A stretch of 64,000 bases of DNA from Fomes fomentarius (Eukaryota; Basidiomycota; Agaricomycetes; Polyporales; Polyporaceae), in contig JABYQN010000010.1 in the NCBI GenBank assembly GCA_022606135.1, forward strand, positions 186,001-250,000. The letters are read 5' to 3'. Of the stretch, positions 21,141 through 32,387 are shown one piece after another; position 1 is the stretch's first letter, and every line of letters starts with the position of its first letter. The notes beneath the pieces were generated by a model. That model searched no databases, had not been told where the DNA came from, and saw only the letters and a list, made by a program, of their open reading frames with translations. A program made the translations under genes and the position numbers.

Positions 21141-22138
21141 TCCAGTACCGCTCTCTGTTGTCTGGGTCTTTGGCACGATAGCAGTGTTCAAGGTCTAGTG
21201 TGTCCCAGGCATGAAGTCTGCCGGTGCAGTCCAGGGTGGGGACAGGTGTAGACTTTGATCAATGGGGATGCTCTTTTCAGAGGGTCAGCACTGATGTGGG
21301 ATCTCGACCTAATGTCACAGCAACTTGACGTGGAGTTCCTAGACGCTGATCAGCAGCGATCGATAGGGCGAGGCGGCGAGGAGCCGAAAGGTGGAGTGAG
21401 GATGATATAGGGAGAGAATGAGAGAGAGAGGGATGAACTCGACGAGGACAAAGCGATGACCGGCTCCAAGGCACAAGATCGTTGAAAGCTAGCCTTCAAG
21501 CACAATGCAACAGACTAGTCCCAGTGACCAAGAGGTTGAGATGGGGACTAGGGAGGGCACTAACTGGCCTTATATACTACTGGGGGTCAAACAATGCCAA
21601 ACAGTGAGTGAGTCATGGGGAGTCATATGGGCATGGGAGTCAGAATGAACGAAAATGAGTCATGTGGGAAACCAAAGGGGAGGATCAAAACCAAGAAAAG
21701 GGTAAGGATAAAAGGGGAAGTGGGTAGCTACCAGAGTGACTGGGGTGACAAAGTGTGACAAAATGGTGACAAAGTGACAAAAAAGAGGCGCTGAAGGGAG
21801 CGCTGGTATGGTGTCTGTGATAGCAAACCTGATATGGGACTACAGTCACCAAACCCGACCAGAAGCATTTCAGCTTCACACCAGCATCCACATAGGCATG
21901 ATGTTCAATGTGCAGTCAAATGCTGCACTGGTTCTTGGCTGTGTGAGATGCCTCTAGATCTTCATCCTGTTACCAAAGTTGTGTGCTGGGGCCTGTGCAT
22001 GCCTCTGGCAATCTGTGTCTGTGCCTAGGAGCTGTGAGATGTGCTCTGTAATGGCTTGAATGGTACTGCTATTCGAATGGAGTAGGCTTTGAAGCATCAG
22101 TAATTCCCACATTTTCTGGGATGTCTGGTGCTCTGACA
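21141..22138 (-). mobile_element. Remnant of a third LTR element (C): LTR plus start of internal region
   Basis: On the minus strand a candidate LTR runs from TGTCAGAGC (22138) to GTTGCTGTGACA (21313), with matching TGTCA/TGACA ends and a TATA-type box near 21570. It is followed by TTAG, the same bases that follow the family A 5' LTR. From about 21262 down to 21141 an open frame ends ...RAKDPDNRER and resumes at 18614-18683. Family A inserted here. Boundaries of the LTR are inferred from termini only. Confidence 0.5.
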
Positions 22139-22640
22139 CCAGGTGCTAAATGGAGCGCAACATTCTGTCCTATTCTGTACCATGTATCTATGTTCCATTC
22201 CTACTATACAGTCAACGAGGGACTTACAGAGGTGACCTCACAGATTCTCGTGCCCAACGGATTCCTAGTTTGATGGGTTTGGTGCTTACAAGGAAAGTTG
22301 GCCCAAATCGGGCTTGTTGGGATTTTGCCAAATGCAGTACGGGACTTTTGGGTAATGTAAAGCCTGAGTTCCATTGTGAATATACTCAGAAAGATATGTG
22401 TAAGGTTTGAGCTGGCAGCAACTTGTAGAAGTGGAGGTACAAGGCAGGGGTCAAAATGTCTGACAGGACCAAAACTGATGTCTGCATTCTGAGCCTCTGA
22501 TGCATCTGATGGCATCTGAAAAGTCTGTGTCAGACGTTTCAGAAAACGTGGGAATTACTGATGAGGCAGATTCCCCCAACTACATAAGGGATGCTTGCTA
22601 ACACTAGCTTGACAATAGCTTCCACATCATCCTCTACATC
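22139..22640. other. Upstream region of ABC pseudogene 1
   Basis: The last 70 or so bases (from about 22570) resemble the sequence upstream of ABC pseudogene 2 (37650-37710 on the other strand), so they are probably the old promoter/5'UTR. The rest shows nothing I can assign. Confidence 0.4.
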
Positions 22641-25600
22641 ATGCCCTGCAACGACAAGCACCATGCTTCGAGCACACTAGAAGGCAACAAAGTGTTGTCT
22701 GGCCCACATATCCCCACTTGCATCAAGCACAAATGCTTTGGCCGAATCCCCTTGCCCCCGCCCTCGGTTGTTGCTTGGCGCCCGAGGTTCCACCCCCCCG
22801 ATTACATCATGGCCTGGAAGGGTATCCGGGACCTACCGGAACCTAGTATGGCAACGTGCATCCGACATGCCGGGTCACTTAGGGGTTTTCGGCAGCGCTA
22901 TCTGGGCTTTGGCCCCACTGAGCAATCACAATCACGTAACGACCATTGGTGTAGCCCGGCCGACCTGCCCACTGCGGCATGGAAAGCTGTGGCAGTGTCC
23001 GGCCCGAGGAGCAGGTGTAACCAATGGCAGTGGGCTCGGCTTTGGGGGGTCCGGGGCAAATAAGTCTGGGCCTGGGATGTCCGGAACAACGGTTGCGGGA
23101 GCGGTTTAGAAGGAGTGTCACGCGCCCCCGGGATCACACCATGTGTATGATTAATTACAATTACTGCTACTGCGCCTAGCGCGAGCCCTTACCAATTAGT
23201 TGATAACCTATGCCAGAGTATGCCATATAAGTGGAACCGTCTGTAACCATAGTCTACCATGAGGCACTGCCTTCAAGGACTATAAATGAGGATTCCAAAA
23301 AAAAAATTGCTTTGGCATCTGGGAGTTTTTCAAAGAGATCGAGCCTGCCAGTCCATGGCTCACAGGTGTACCGTTGCTTGGCAATTTCACAGATCTAATG
23401 GACTGCTGGCCCTACATGTTACGGATGTTGAGAGATGTGCTGAGCATCCCAGGTTGCCTCCATTTGATGCTTGTTTACGCTACCACAGCACTCGGCTTGG
23501 CGCTCATCCCAGCCATCACAATTTGGTGAGCACCTCGGACAGACCCACATGTTTCAGAAATCTCAAGTAACCTCATCAGGCTCCATGGTCACCTGTTGAG
23601 CATTGCAAGTATCTTACTCTTTGCACTGGAGAGAAGAATCAAGATTAAATCAGACTGACCTGTATCACTGGCATAGGCACAAGTTGCAATTAAGACCCAC
23701 TCAGTGGATAAAGATCTACTTTTCCGTGTATTGGCCGGGAGTGTTGCGCAGCGGCCAAAATAATACTGCGTGAAGCTCAACGACGTGTGGGGTTCCCTCT
23801 GGATGGAATGATATGTCGCTGGTGGGTGGTACAGTCCTTTCACGCCCATGCGCTGGATGTCCCCACCTTCGTGCAAGGCGGTGTCCGTCGTCAGCTTGCA
23901 GAGACGTCGGATGGATATAATGGCCAAGCCGTGGTGTGGCAGAGCTTGACCCTTATGACAAATATTTTGAGTACCTTGACACAAATGGTCGCTCAATTTG
24001 TTGTGTTGCTCTGCATCCTACGGTTCCAGAGGGACGGGGTACTGTTGGTAGTGATGACTCTGTCCTCGGAAATAGCATGCTGGCTCTCCGGATCAAGTGC
24101 TGTAAGGCCGATGCGAGGTATGCCGGTGTGATTGATTATTTACTTGAGCATGCTGACAGTGATTTGTGTAGTCTGGATTTCAACAACTTTCAACAGTGAT
24201 TATCTCAAAATGCGAGGGTGGAAAAGCGTCATCTCTTCCACAGACCATTGGCAGGAGTTTGTTGCAGGAAACTTAGCGGATCATGCGATGTCTGGTATAA
24301 TTATGACTGTTTGCTTTTGTGCGCTGCCATGCTCAATAGCCTTGGCAGAGTTCAAGAAGGCTTCAGAAAAAGTCGGTAGTCACAACGCTGAGTGGAACGA
24401 GACAGAAGACATGATTGATATTTGGGGATATGGACGGCCAAATTTCTATCAGCCACTCTCCCACATCCCCCAGGTGAGCAAACTCATAACCTGTACTCAG
24501 CCATCTTCACAGTTTTTTCATCACACGTCTGCAGATGATATACACCCTCCGTGCAGCGCACTACTTCTACTATTCCTATCTCACTTGCCTCACGTACTCT
24601 TGTTCAAGATGCTGTCAGGGATTGTGTATGGAGGATTTACGACATTGTTCGCAATTTGCGCAAATTTGAGAAGCAACTCTGAACTATCTGCAAAATATAC
24701 GAGGTCGTCAACATTCCGAATCTCATTCCCGATGGTGTGATTCCATTCCCAGAAGACACATCCAAGATCCGATGTGGTATTTCAATAGAATGCAGGTATG
24801 TCATGATGGATCATTGTTTCTGACGATGGTAATGATGACGCTGTTGCAGAGATGTGTCGTTCAAATATCCGGAATCAGACCAATACACGCTTCGCAATAT
24901 ATTGTTCCATCTTGATGCCGGCCAGCTCTGTGTAGGTCTACATAGAAAGCCTCTACGACATACTGGCGACTCATTCAGCTACAATCAGGTCATCGTTGGT
25001 GTAAATGGATCGGGGAAGAGTACTATCCTCAAGCTCGTCACACGTATCTACGATCCCGATGAAGTGCAGATCCTTCTGGGAGGTCATGATATCCGCACAT
25101 TGAGATTGCGAGATCTCCGACAGGCCATTTCTGTCCTCTTCTGATACTACACACTCTTCCCGCTATCCGTGAGCTGTCCTTACAGAAGTCCTCTCATCTC
25201 TCATGCATATCTGAGTGCATCACATGACAATGACCATGTGCACCTCGCCGTGCGATTGGCAGGTGCCGAAGATCTTATTGACAAACTTCCTGACGGCTTC
25301 GACACATACCTCGAACGCCCTGTCGATGACAAGTAATCAATGGTGACTGAGGGGACGAAGACTGCGACAGGTCGTGTGGTCGACTACAGTGCTCTTCGTG
25401 AGGCCACGAGTATTAAAAGCTCGTGAAATACCTCCCTGAGCGGCGGACAGATGCAACGCATCGCAGTGTACGTTTTAGTTTCTTATATTCAGCCAGAGGA
25501 GGACTGGGTCATTGAATATCTTTCTAGTGCATGATCTTTCATGCGCTCTGTTGTACAAGAAGACTCGACTGTAGGCCTCTTACTCTTCGACAAGCCCAGT

Positions 25601-25891
25601 GCTGCCCTCGATCCAGCAGCCGAGCATGGTCAGTCGAATCTCATTTGAATCAACATATGTCTCACCCGAGTTGTATGGTTCTCTTGCATCGGTTTGGGAA
25701 CCTGACCAGATACGTGGCTTTGATCCTGTGAGTGCACGTGTCATCAACTTTGTATCTTGTCTCACCAATGCAACTATAGATATATGGACGAGTCTGCCAT
25801 CATTGAATCGGGAAATCACGACGAGCTGTTGAAACAGGGTGGGGAATACGCAAGACTGTGGAAGTTACAGGCACAAGCGTTGGTCGAGTGA
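22641..25891 (+). pseudogene. ABC transporter (TMD-NBD half transporter), pseudogene copy 1
   Basis: It starts MPCNDKHHASSTLEG and matches copy 2 (minus, 34.9-37.65 kb). The transmembrane part is fragmented by frame changes and by a 565-base insertion at 22743. The nucleotide-binding domain keeps Walker A ([10 protein letters not shown]), a D-loop region and LSGGQMQRIAV. It has stops where the intact sequence should read on, for example TGA at 25142 in VLF*YYTLFP, TAA at 25336 after DD, and TGA in SS*NTSLSGG near 25424. The tail EYARLWKLQAQALVE ends at 25891. It would have been a membrane exporter of unknown substrate and is non-functional now. Confidence 0.85.
22743..23307 (+). mobile_element. 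Poly-A-tailed retroposon (SINE-like) in ABC pseudogene 1
   Basis: A 565-base insert is flanked by the 9-base direct repeat TGCTTTGGC (22734-22742 and 23308-23316). It ends in ten A's (23297-23306). Its removal rejoins the gene exactly where copy 2 is continuous (HKHFG/VWEFFEE region). The tail and variable-length duplication indicate target-primed reverse transcription. I find no clear pol III boxes or protein, so a SINE or a processed transcript are both possible. Confidence 0.7.
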
Positions 25892-26269
25892 GAGGCAACT
25901 TAGAATCATAAGATAGGATTGCCATCAATCGAAACCCGGAGCATGTAGATGTAACTGTATACAAGATCACTGTACAGAGAAGAAACTGGAACACGGCCTG
26001 TGACCAATGGAACGACAAACTAGATCGCAAAAACTAAATACACACTGCACGTTCAATTCCGATACAGGCTCCTCGTGCAGCTGAAGCTCAGCTCGGCCAA
26101 GAGTGTACATACATCAGAGCATGAGTGAATGACTACCACATAGCTATACTGGAGCATATCAGGGTGCACACCTGACCCGCTGTCAGACTGCATCCCCTTC
26201 AGCACTTTGGTGGCGTTTGGGCCAGCGTTCCACCTCAAGACGGAGATACTCTACTAGTCCAGAGGATAT
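25892..26269. other. Downstream flank of ABC pseudogene 1, duplicated
   Basis: About 26060-26240 resembles the reverse complement of 34690-34880 downstream of ABC pseudogene 2, so the inverted duplication of the transporter includes its 3' flank. Confidence 0.55.
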
Positions 26270-27000
26270 TCACTGCTTTCATTCCCAAGGGCCTGACGTT
26301 CTCTTGGACCCATCCATCACAGTCCAGTAAGTCTCTGCGCCCTCGACACGCCACGCCTCTCGCATGCCCGAGTTGAGAGACACGACATGCGTGGTGCCTG
26401 GACTACGGATCTAGTACTCCGTCACGTGTTCCGCCAGACATGCAAACCGACGGCGAACAGAGTGCTCAGCAGCGGTGCTATGCTCCCACGAGCAGTCGCT
26501 TGGCCTGAGCTGTAGTACAAGTCGGTGGATGGGGTGTGCCACATGGGCTCTGGATGAGAGCATCGCTCCGATTTCGTCCGGATTTTCATAGAGATTAAGG
26601 TAGTCTTCGATATATAGACGACTGAGCCTCGGGCATCAGAGATGCAGATGGGGGTTATAGGATAGCGCTGAGCAGAGGAAAGGGAGTGGGCGTTGTTGGG
26701 AGTTCATCACAAGGCCAATGAGAATGCGCAATTCTGCGAGTGCGTGCAGTTGCGCCAAGATCCCAAGAAAGACTTGCGAGCCGTTGAGATCGAACACCAT
26801 GTGTAAGGATGTAACATGGCTCAAAGGCATCGTTGCCAGTGACGCTGATAGCCGTGTATCCCATTGAACATTGGGGCTGTCCTGGCAGGCATGAAGCCAG
26901 AACCCAAACGAAGCGCCCTCAGCGAGAGCGAGAAAGTGACATTCCCCTGTAAATGCTCCAAGTTTCGCTCCAGCCTAGGAATTGGAAAGACGGCCTGTTA
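26270..27000 (-). pseudogene. F-box/LRR-type protein, decayed fragment
   Basis: Minus-strand segments match the C-terminal half of the F-box gene at 40-42 kb: ASFGFWLHACQDSPNVQW (compare SSGLWLHYCDKFTHARW), VTSLHMVFDL, LGILAQLHALAELRILIG (compare DLLAQLSALTELRVAI), CLAEHVTEY and WRVEGAETYWTV. The frame changes several times and stops occur, for example after the CLAEHVTEY block. The N-terminal F-box part is missing. It is a dead paralogue. Confidence 0.7.
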
Positions 27001-27797
27001 GTAACCTCAGAGATCAATCCGGGCCCAGTTAGTTTGTACACAGAGGCAAGTTGTGTCTGAGGTGGAACCGCAATCAGTACAATCCCAGTGTGTCTGCCAG
27101 CTTCTGTTGTGCTCTATTTGGCTGTATTAGGATCTCAAGCTCTTGCCAAACAACACCGATTTGGGCATTCCACTCCTCAATTGAAGCGCCCACACCGAAC
27201 TACTTATGTACACATCAATGATCTACCATATGTATAGTTCAATTGGCCACAGGTGGCAATGAGCACGAATGATGAAGAAAGACAGGATCATAACAGAATA
27301 CATGTACCGTCTTCCGGTGGCCTAGTAACGACCAGCGATCTATCTGATACAAGCTGTGTCGCTATAGAATGTGAGGGAAATTCCGGTGTTTCACGCAGAA
27401 TGTGCTATTCTTCAAGTTTTGAATGAACTTGGATACACGGTATTGAATGATGATATGATGTCGTGGAGCTATACAAATAGCTACTAATGATGTGCGATAC
27501 ACGGTGATATGATGATGATGGTACGGACGCGATACAAATCAAAAAGGATGCACGTGTGTATGTCTGACGTCTGACAAGATTGGGTAGGGCACTATGCGCG
27601 ATTGGGATGAGAATGGTGGGGTGGAGAGAGAGTCAGTAGATACATATCAGAAAGCGCGGACGGGGAGAAAGAGAGAGGTTCAGGGACAAAATATATACAT
27701 GATGCGAGATGAGCGGGGCGAGCGAGTTCGACAAACGTGGGCTGGAGTAGAGTAGACAACAAGGCATGGTATGGAGAGCGCGTACGGGGTAGTGAAC
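27001..27797. other. Intergenic, no gene seen
   Basis: This is the region between the F-box remnant and the phosphatase stop codon. It contains short purine-rich runs (GGAGAGAGAGTC near 27620, GAGAAAGAGAGAGG near 27665), probably 3'UTR of the phosphatase gene. Confidence 0.4.
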
Positions 27798-30700
27798 CTA
27801 CTGTGGACCAGGGGGTACCAAGGCAATCGCCTCAAATTGCTCCCCATCGCTCGTCCGGTGCCTCCTCTTGACACTCGGCCGCTTCGTGAGCAGCACACCA
27901 CCATCCAAGCCCTCCATCGTAAGCTCCGTCGGGCTCGCGCCGCGCTTCGACCGTGGCAAGGAAACAGCAGGTGGCGACGAAACAACGCCCTCGATGATCG
28001 TCTCGATCGTGCCCGTGCCCGCGCCCGCACTGGTGTTCTCCGCGAAGGCCTCCAGTCCACTGCGCTTCCACAAGATTTCACCGTCGCGCTCACCGGGCAA
28101 GTCGGACGAGATGAAAGCACTGGGACCGAGACCGACTGTAAGCCCAAGACCCGGCCCTGAAGCCACACCTGCAGCGCTGTACCCGTCGAGTACCGGGCCT
28201 CGTGCCTCTGGGAGCGGGAGCGCATGTCCAAGATTCGCCCCGGAATCCGTCCTGTCCGTATTTGCGCTGCTTGTGCGGCCGCTCGCCTTGTCATCCACGC
28301 CCACGTCCACGTCCACCGCCCGCTCAGGCACCTGCTTCCTCTCCTCAGCCTCCCTCCTATTCTCCTCGTCCACAATCATCAGTGCGCCCTCGATGATCGC
28401 CCGGTGCACAAAGACATACTGCCTCAGGCTCTGGCATAGGCTCATCCGCTGCTCGCGCATATCCTCAACCACCCTCCTGATCGGCTCATCGTACGTCGAC
28501 AACAACGGCGGCGACGAGTTATCGTGCAGCCGCCGGGGCTCCTTGAGACCACTCAGCGCAGGTGAGCCTGACTCCGCGTCGGCCACAATTGCGCCAGCAT
28601 CCTTCGAGTCGGAGGTCGTGTGGGGCTTGGACGCTGTAGGAAGTGCAGAGGGAGCACCCTCGCCTAGTCTACACACAAACTCCGCTGAGGCCGATGAATG
28701 CACTTCAGACCGCCAAGTGTTCAGCCGATGGCTCTGCGCAGACATAGACGGCCGCTTCGCACTGCAATGAGCACAAGACGACGACGCATTGGGCCCGGTT
28801 CCCGTGGGCGGCAGAGGAACGTTATCGCTCGGCGGCGGCGACGGACTCGCCATCGACATTTTGGCTGTCTGGCCGACCATCGCGCTTGTCGAGCTGTCCG
28901 TATGACTGAGGCTGGTAGGTGGCGACGCAGACAAGCTGGTCCTGGTCCGCAATGTGGAGACGGAACGTGTGCTCGAGCGCGCCGCGTACGAGTCCGAGCT
29001 GGACTCTGATGCTCCCACCGACGAAGAGTTGGAAGCTCGCTGCGCGCGCGGTTCCATCAACGGAGGTTGAGGTTGAGATTCATATTCGGGCTTTGGTGTC
29101 CTGGGTGACATTCCCGACAACGCATTGAGTGACGCGCGTCGCACCTCCTCGACAAGCTCTGGTGACGCCTGCAAGAGAGGAGGAGAAATAGGTACCGGCT
29201 TGAGGGAAGAGGAAGGCGTAGAAGGTAGCACGGCACTATCCCGATGGTGATCATCGACATCCATTGGCTGAGTCTGAGTCTTGGTGTGTGTGTCGGTGTC
29301 TGTGAAGCCAGCAACAGGGACATGCACCTCCCGATCGCCAGCAGAGACCGGCATCGTCATAATAAGCGCCGCGTCCGTCTCTTCAGCCTTTGGACCGCGC
29401 GGGCTAGGACTTGGATCAACCTCCATCGGTTCTATCATCTCACTCACAATGCTCATGCTGCGACTTCGACTGCGGCTGTTGCTCCTACATGCAGCATCGA
29501 ACCGACCTTCGAGCTCCGAGGTTGCCGTCGCGTCCGCTGTTTGCTGCGCCTTCCGCTTCCGCATCTCCCGCCGGACGCCGTCTAATACTGCGTCGACTGC
29601 GATGAAGCCTCCTGTCCGTCCAACGCCTGCAGAGCAGTGGAGGAGTACTGGGGCGTTCTCCCGTGCGACCAACGCAACACCGGTGATAGGGTCCACCTCG
29701 TCAGAGATTCTACCCTTGCCAGTCACGATGGTGCTGCCGTGTATTGGCTCTGCGTCAACATGTCCCGTGAGATACAGAGGACCCTCGCCCCACTGTTTCT
29801 GACCGAAAGACCGATTATGTTCGACGGCCTCTTCGACTTGCCGCATAAGACCGAGTACGCCGCGTGGGTCCTTGGGTACGTTCAGATCCGGCCATTCAAG
29901 ATACTGGAATTGCGTGACGATGCGAGGAGGTGCAAGGGGATAGGCAGTGTTGGTGAGTTCAAACACGCGCTTGATCGACGACGGGTTCTCCTCGTCTTCC
30001 ATGCTGGCATCCTCCGCCTTGCCCTTGCCCCGCCCCTTTGACTTGGGCTTGGGCTTGGCTTTCGCCTGAGCCTGCATATGAGCGCTGAAGAAGCCGCCGC
30101 TCGTCTCGCTCTCCTGACGTTTGCGTTCACGTTCCGGCGTGTCACTCGTCTCGATGAGACGAAGACGTAATGGGCCGTACGTTCCCTCAGCCCAATACTT
30201 GCCACACTTGACCGAGGACCCCTCAATCTCGCGCGTCAGCATGACGATGACGTGGACGTTCTGCTCCCAACACAAGCTATATGCGCATTCAGTGAACCGT
30301 TCCACATCAACGAGGTTATAAGGCAGATTTTACTCACGTCCAGAAGTCGGTGAACGTCGTCGGTAATGGACCTTGAGTGGCGATATACCGCTTCGTCGTC
30401 CCAAGTGGCTGGACGAAGCTCGCGTTCATGTAATCGTCGTCGTCCGGTTTCGACCTGCACAATCGAACTCGTGCGTGCTCGAAAGGCCAAATGTTTCGAT
30501 ACCTGGATGCGAGTGATCAATATGAGTTAGCTAATTCCGATAACCTACCGCATAGGAGACCCACCTGTTCTTCGCACCCTTTTCTAGCCCCGCAGTAATG
30601 CTGTATGGGAAAGGTTGCATCGCCTCCTCGGCGGTGAAGATAGCAGCCTTCGAGTCCTCCGCGGATGATAGAGGCAGGCTCCCTCTCGCTTCCCGCGGAC

Positions 30701-32387
30701 TTGGATTGGACAAGCCGAGTCCAAGAGATCCATGTACACCGGAACCTTCGTGGATGACCTTTCCACTCTCCATACTATGCCTCTCCATAACGCCGAGTAA
30801 CCGCTTCTGCTCTCCCAGCTCGATCTTGTAGAACTGCATCTCGAGCGCACGCGTGAGCTCGTGTGCCTCTGGTGGAGTTTGCGAGTGGGACGATGACGTT
30901 GGACTTGGCGGTGAATCGCTCCCAAAGCGAGGACGAGAGACTTGTATAGGAATCGGTTGTGAAGACGGTGAACTATGAGGGGAGCGATGAGCAGTCATGG
31001 AAAGCTGGGATTGTGATGGTCGCTGTAGCGTCCGCGATGTGCTTGTAGAGTCTTGCTCAATTGTAGAGGGGCCGGCAAAAGAGAGGGAGTCGTTCCCATC
31101 TCCATGATGGCCATCGCTGTCGCTAGATGACCCACTAGCCTCGCTGATGCTACTACTGCTCTCCGTCGATCGGCGGCTCTTCCGTGCAATCTCACGCAGC
31201 CACTCGAAGGGAAGTTCACCAACCCGACGGCGAACCCTTCTCGGGAGCTTGAGAGGGATGCCTTCCGTGGCAGCGCTCTTGTTGCCCAGCTCGATGTTCT
31301 GGCGGATAGTGTCGAAGAAGGGGTTGAACGCGACCTGAAGAAAGTTGGAATATCCGCTTCCGGACACGATGGAATGACTGACCTGTCTCCCAGGGACTGA
31401 GTAGCTGGCCACCCGATTGTAGGCGCCTGGATGCGTATACTGTGGTGACAGCGTAGGCATACTGACCATTGGACCGCTGGTGGTACCGGGCATCGTCCTT
31501 GCCTTCACAAGACCAGGCGGTAAGCTGAGTGTAAACTCGGCTCTTCCTGACCGCGAAGCTTTAACTATAGGCGGAGGTACAGCTGCCACAGACGTCGATG
31601 TGTCAGGAAGCTTAGACAAAGGATCGTCGAGCTGTATGCCTGGTGTCGGTGGCACAACTTGCAACGGGATCGTTGGGGGTGGCTGCATAGCCTTCCGTCG
31701 GAGGGAAATTGTGGTGGCAGAAGTAAACGCAGCTTGGGGAAGATGCTTCGCCCGGAGCACACGAGAAGTGCCAGAGGCAGATGCCGTCTTGGCCAGAAGA
31801 GCTGGATTGCCATCTATCTCAGGCTCACCTTGCTCCTCGTCCTCATCAAGCTCGTCTGAAGGTGGAGAACGATCGACCAGGTCTGGATAGTCTCTCGAGA
31901 CTGCGTGGAAACCGCCGCGCAGCCACGCAATCTCCCTCGCGGCGGGATATCCCTCGCTCCGGAACTTGCGCATCAACCCGAGGAGGTTACTGCTGGTTAG
32001 ATTGGGGGGTAACGACGCCGAGTCGGAGTCGTAGACAAGAATTCGTGATGCTTGCGGCCATTTAGAAAGCTTGTCGCGAGCAAAAGAGGTCGGAAGCATC
32101 TCCGCGAGTCTTGCGAGCGGAAAGTTCGGGCGCTTGAGAAGCGTCGACGGAACAGAGAGTGAGAGCGCATTCGGAATGCGTGCCTGAACATAGACGTTGT
32201 GTGGACGAATATCAAGCACGAGAGCAGATGAATCCGATAGAACGGTGTGGATGGAGGAAGGCGGTAATGCCGTGAAGGCAGCAGGGGGAAGAGCGACGGA
32301 AGAAGGGGCGGAGGAAGATGGGGCGGAGGAAGATGGGACTGACGTCGGAAGTGATTGTGAGAGCGACATCGGAGGCGGGATAGACAT
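27798..32387 (-). CDS. Tyrosine phosphatase with N-terminal rhodanese-like domain (MAPK phosphatase-like)
   Basis: Three exons: 32387-30565, 30502-30338 and 30276-27798, with 62- and 61-base introns. An in-frame ATG at 32645 would add 86 Ser-rich residues. The N-terminal rhodanese fold (LVLDIRPHNVYVQARIPNA, LRGGFHAV) lacks the catalytic cysteine (LVYDSDSAS), so it is probably a docking module as in MAPK phosphatases. The phosphatase domain has DDDDYMNASF, YIATQGPLP, FWTLCWEQN, a WPD loop (LEWPDLNVPKDP), the catalytic HCSAGVGRTG (about 29620-29650) and a Q-loop (MREQRMSLCQSLRQYVF). About 350 disordered residues lie between the catalytic and Q loops. It resembles Pyp1/Ptp2-type enzymes that switch off stress MAPKs. 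Intact. Confidence 0.9.

Noticed and set aside
22115..22150. TGGTGTCAGAGC on the minus strand as a copia-type primer binding site
   Set aside because: TGTCAGAG fits better as the terminus of a candidate LTR with matching ends, and no copia protein follows.
28000..28770. 300-codon plus-strand frame (from 27868) opposite the phosphatase exon 3
   Set aside because: It is the antisense of a GC-rich, low-complexity coding exon. The minus strand has the conserved phosphatase motifs.
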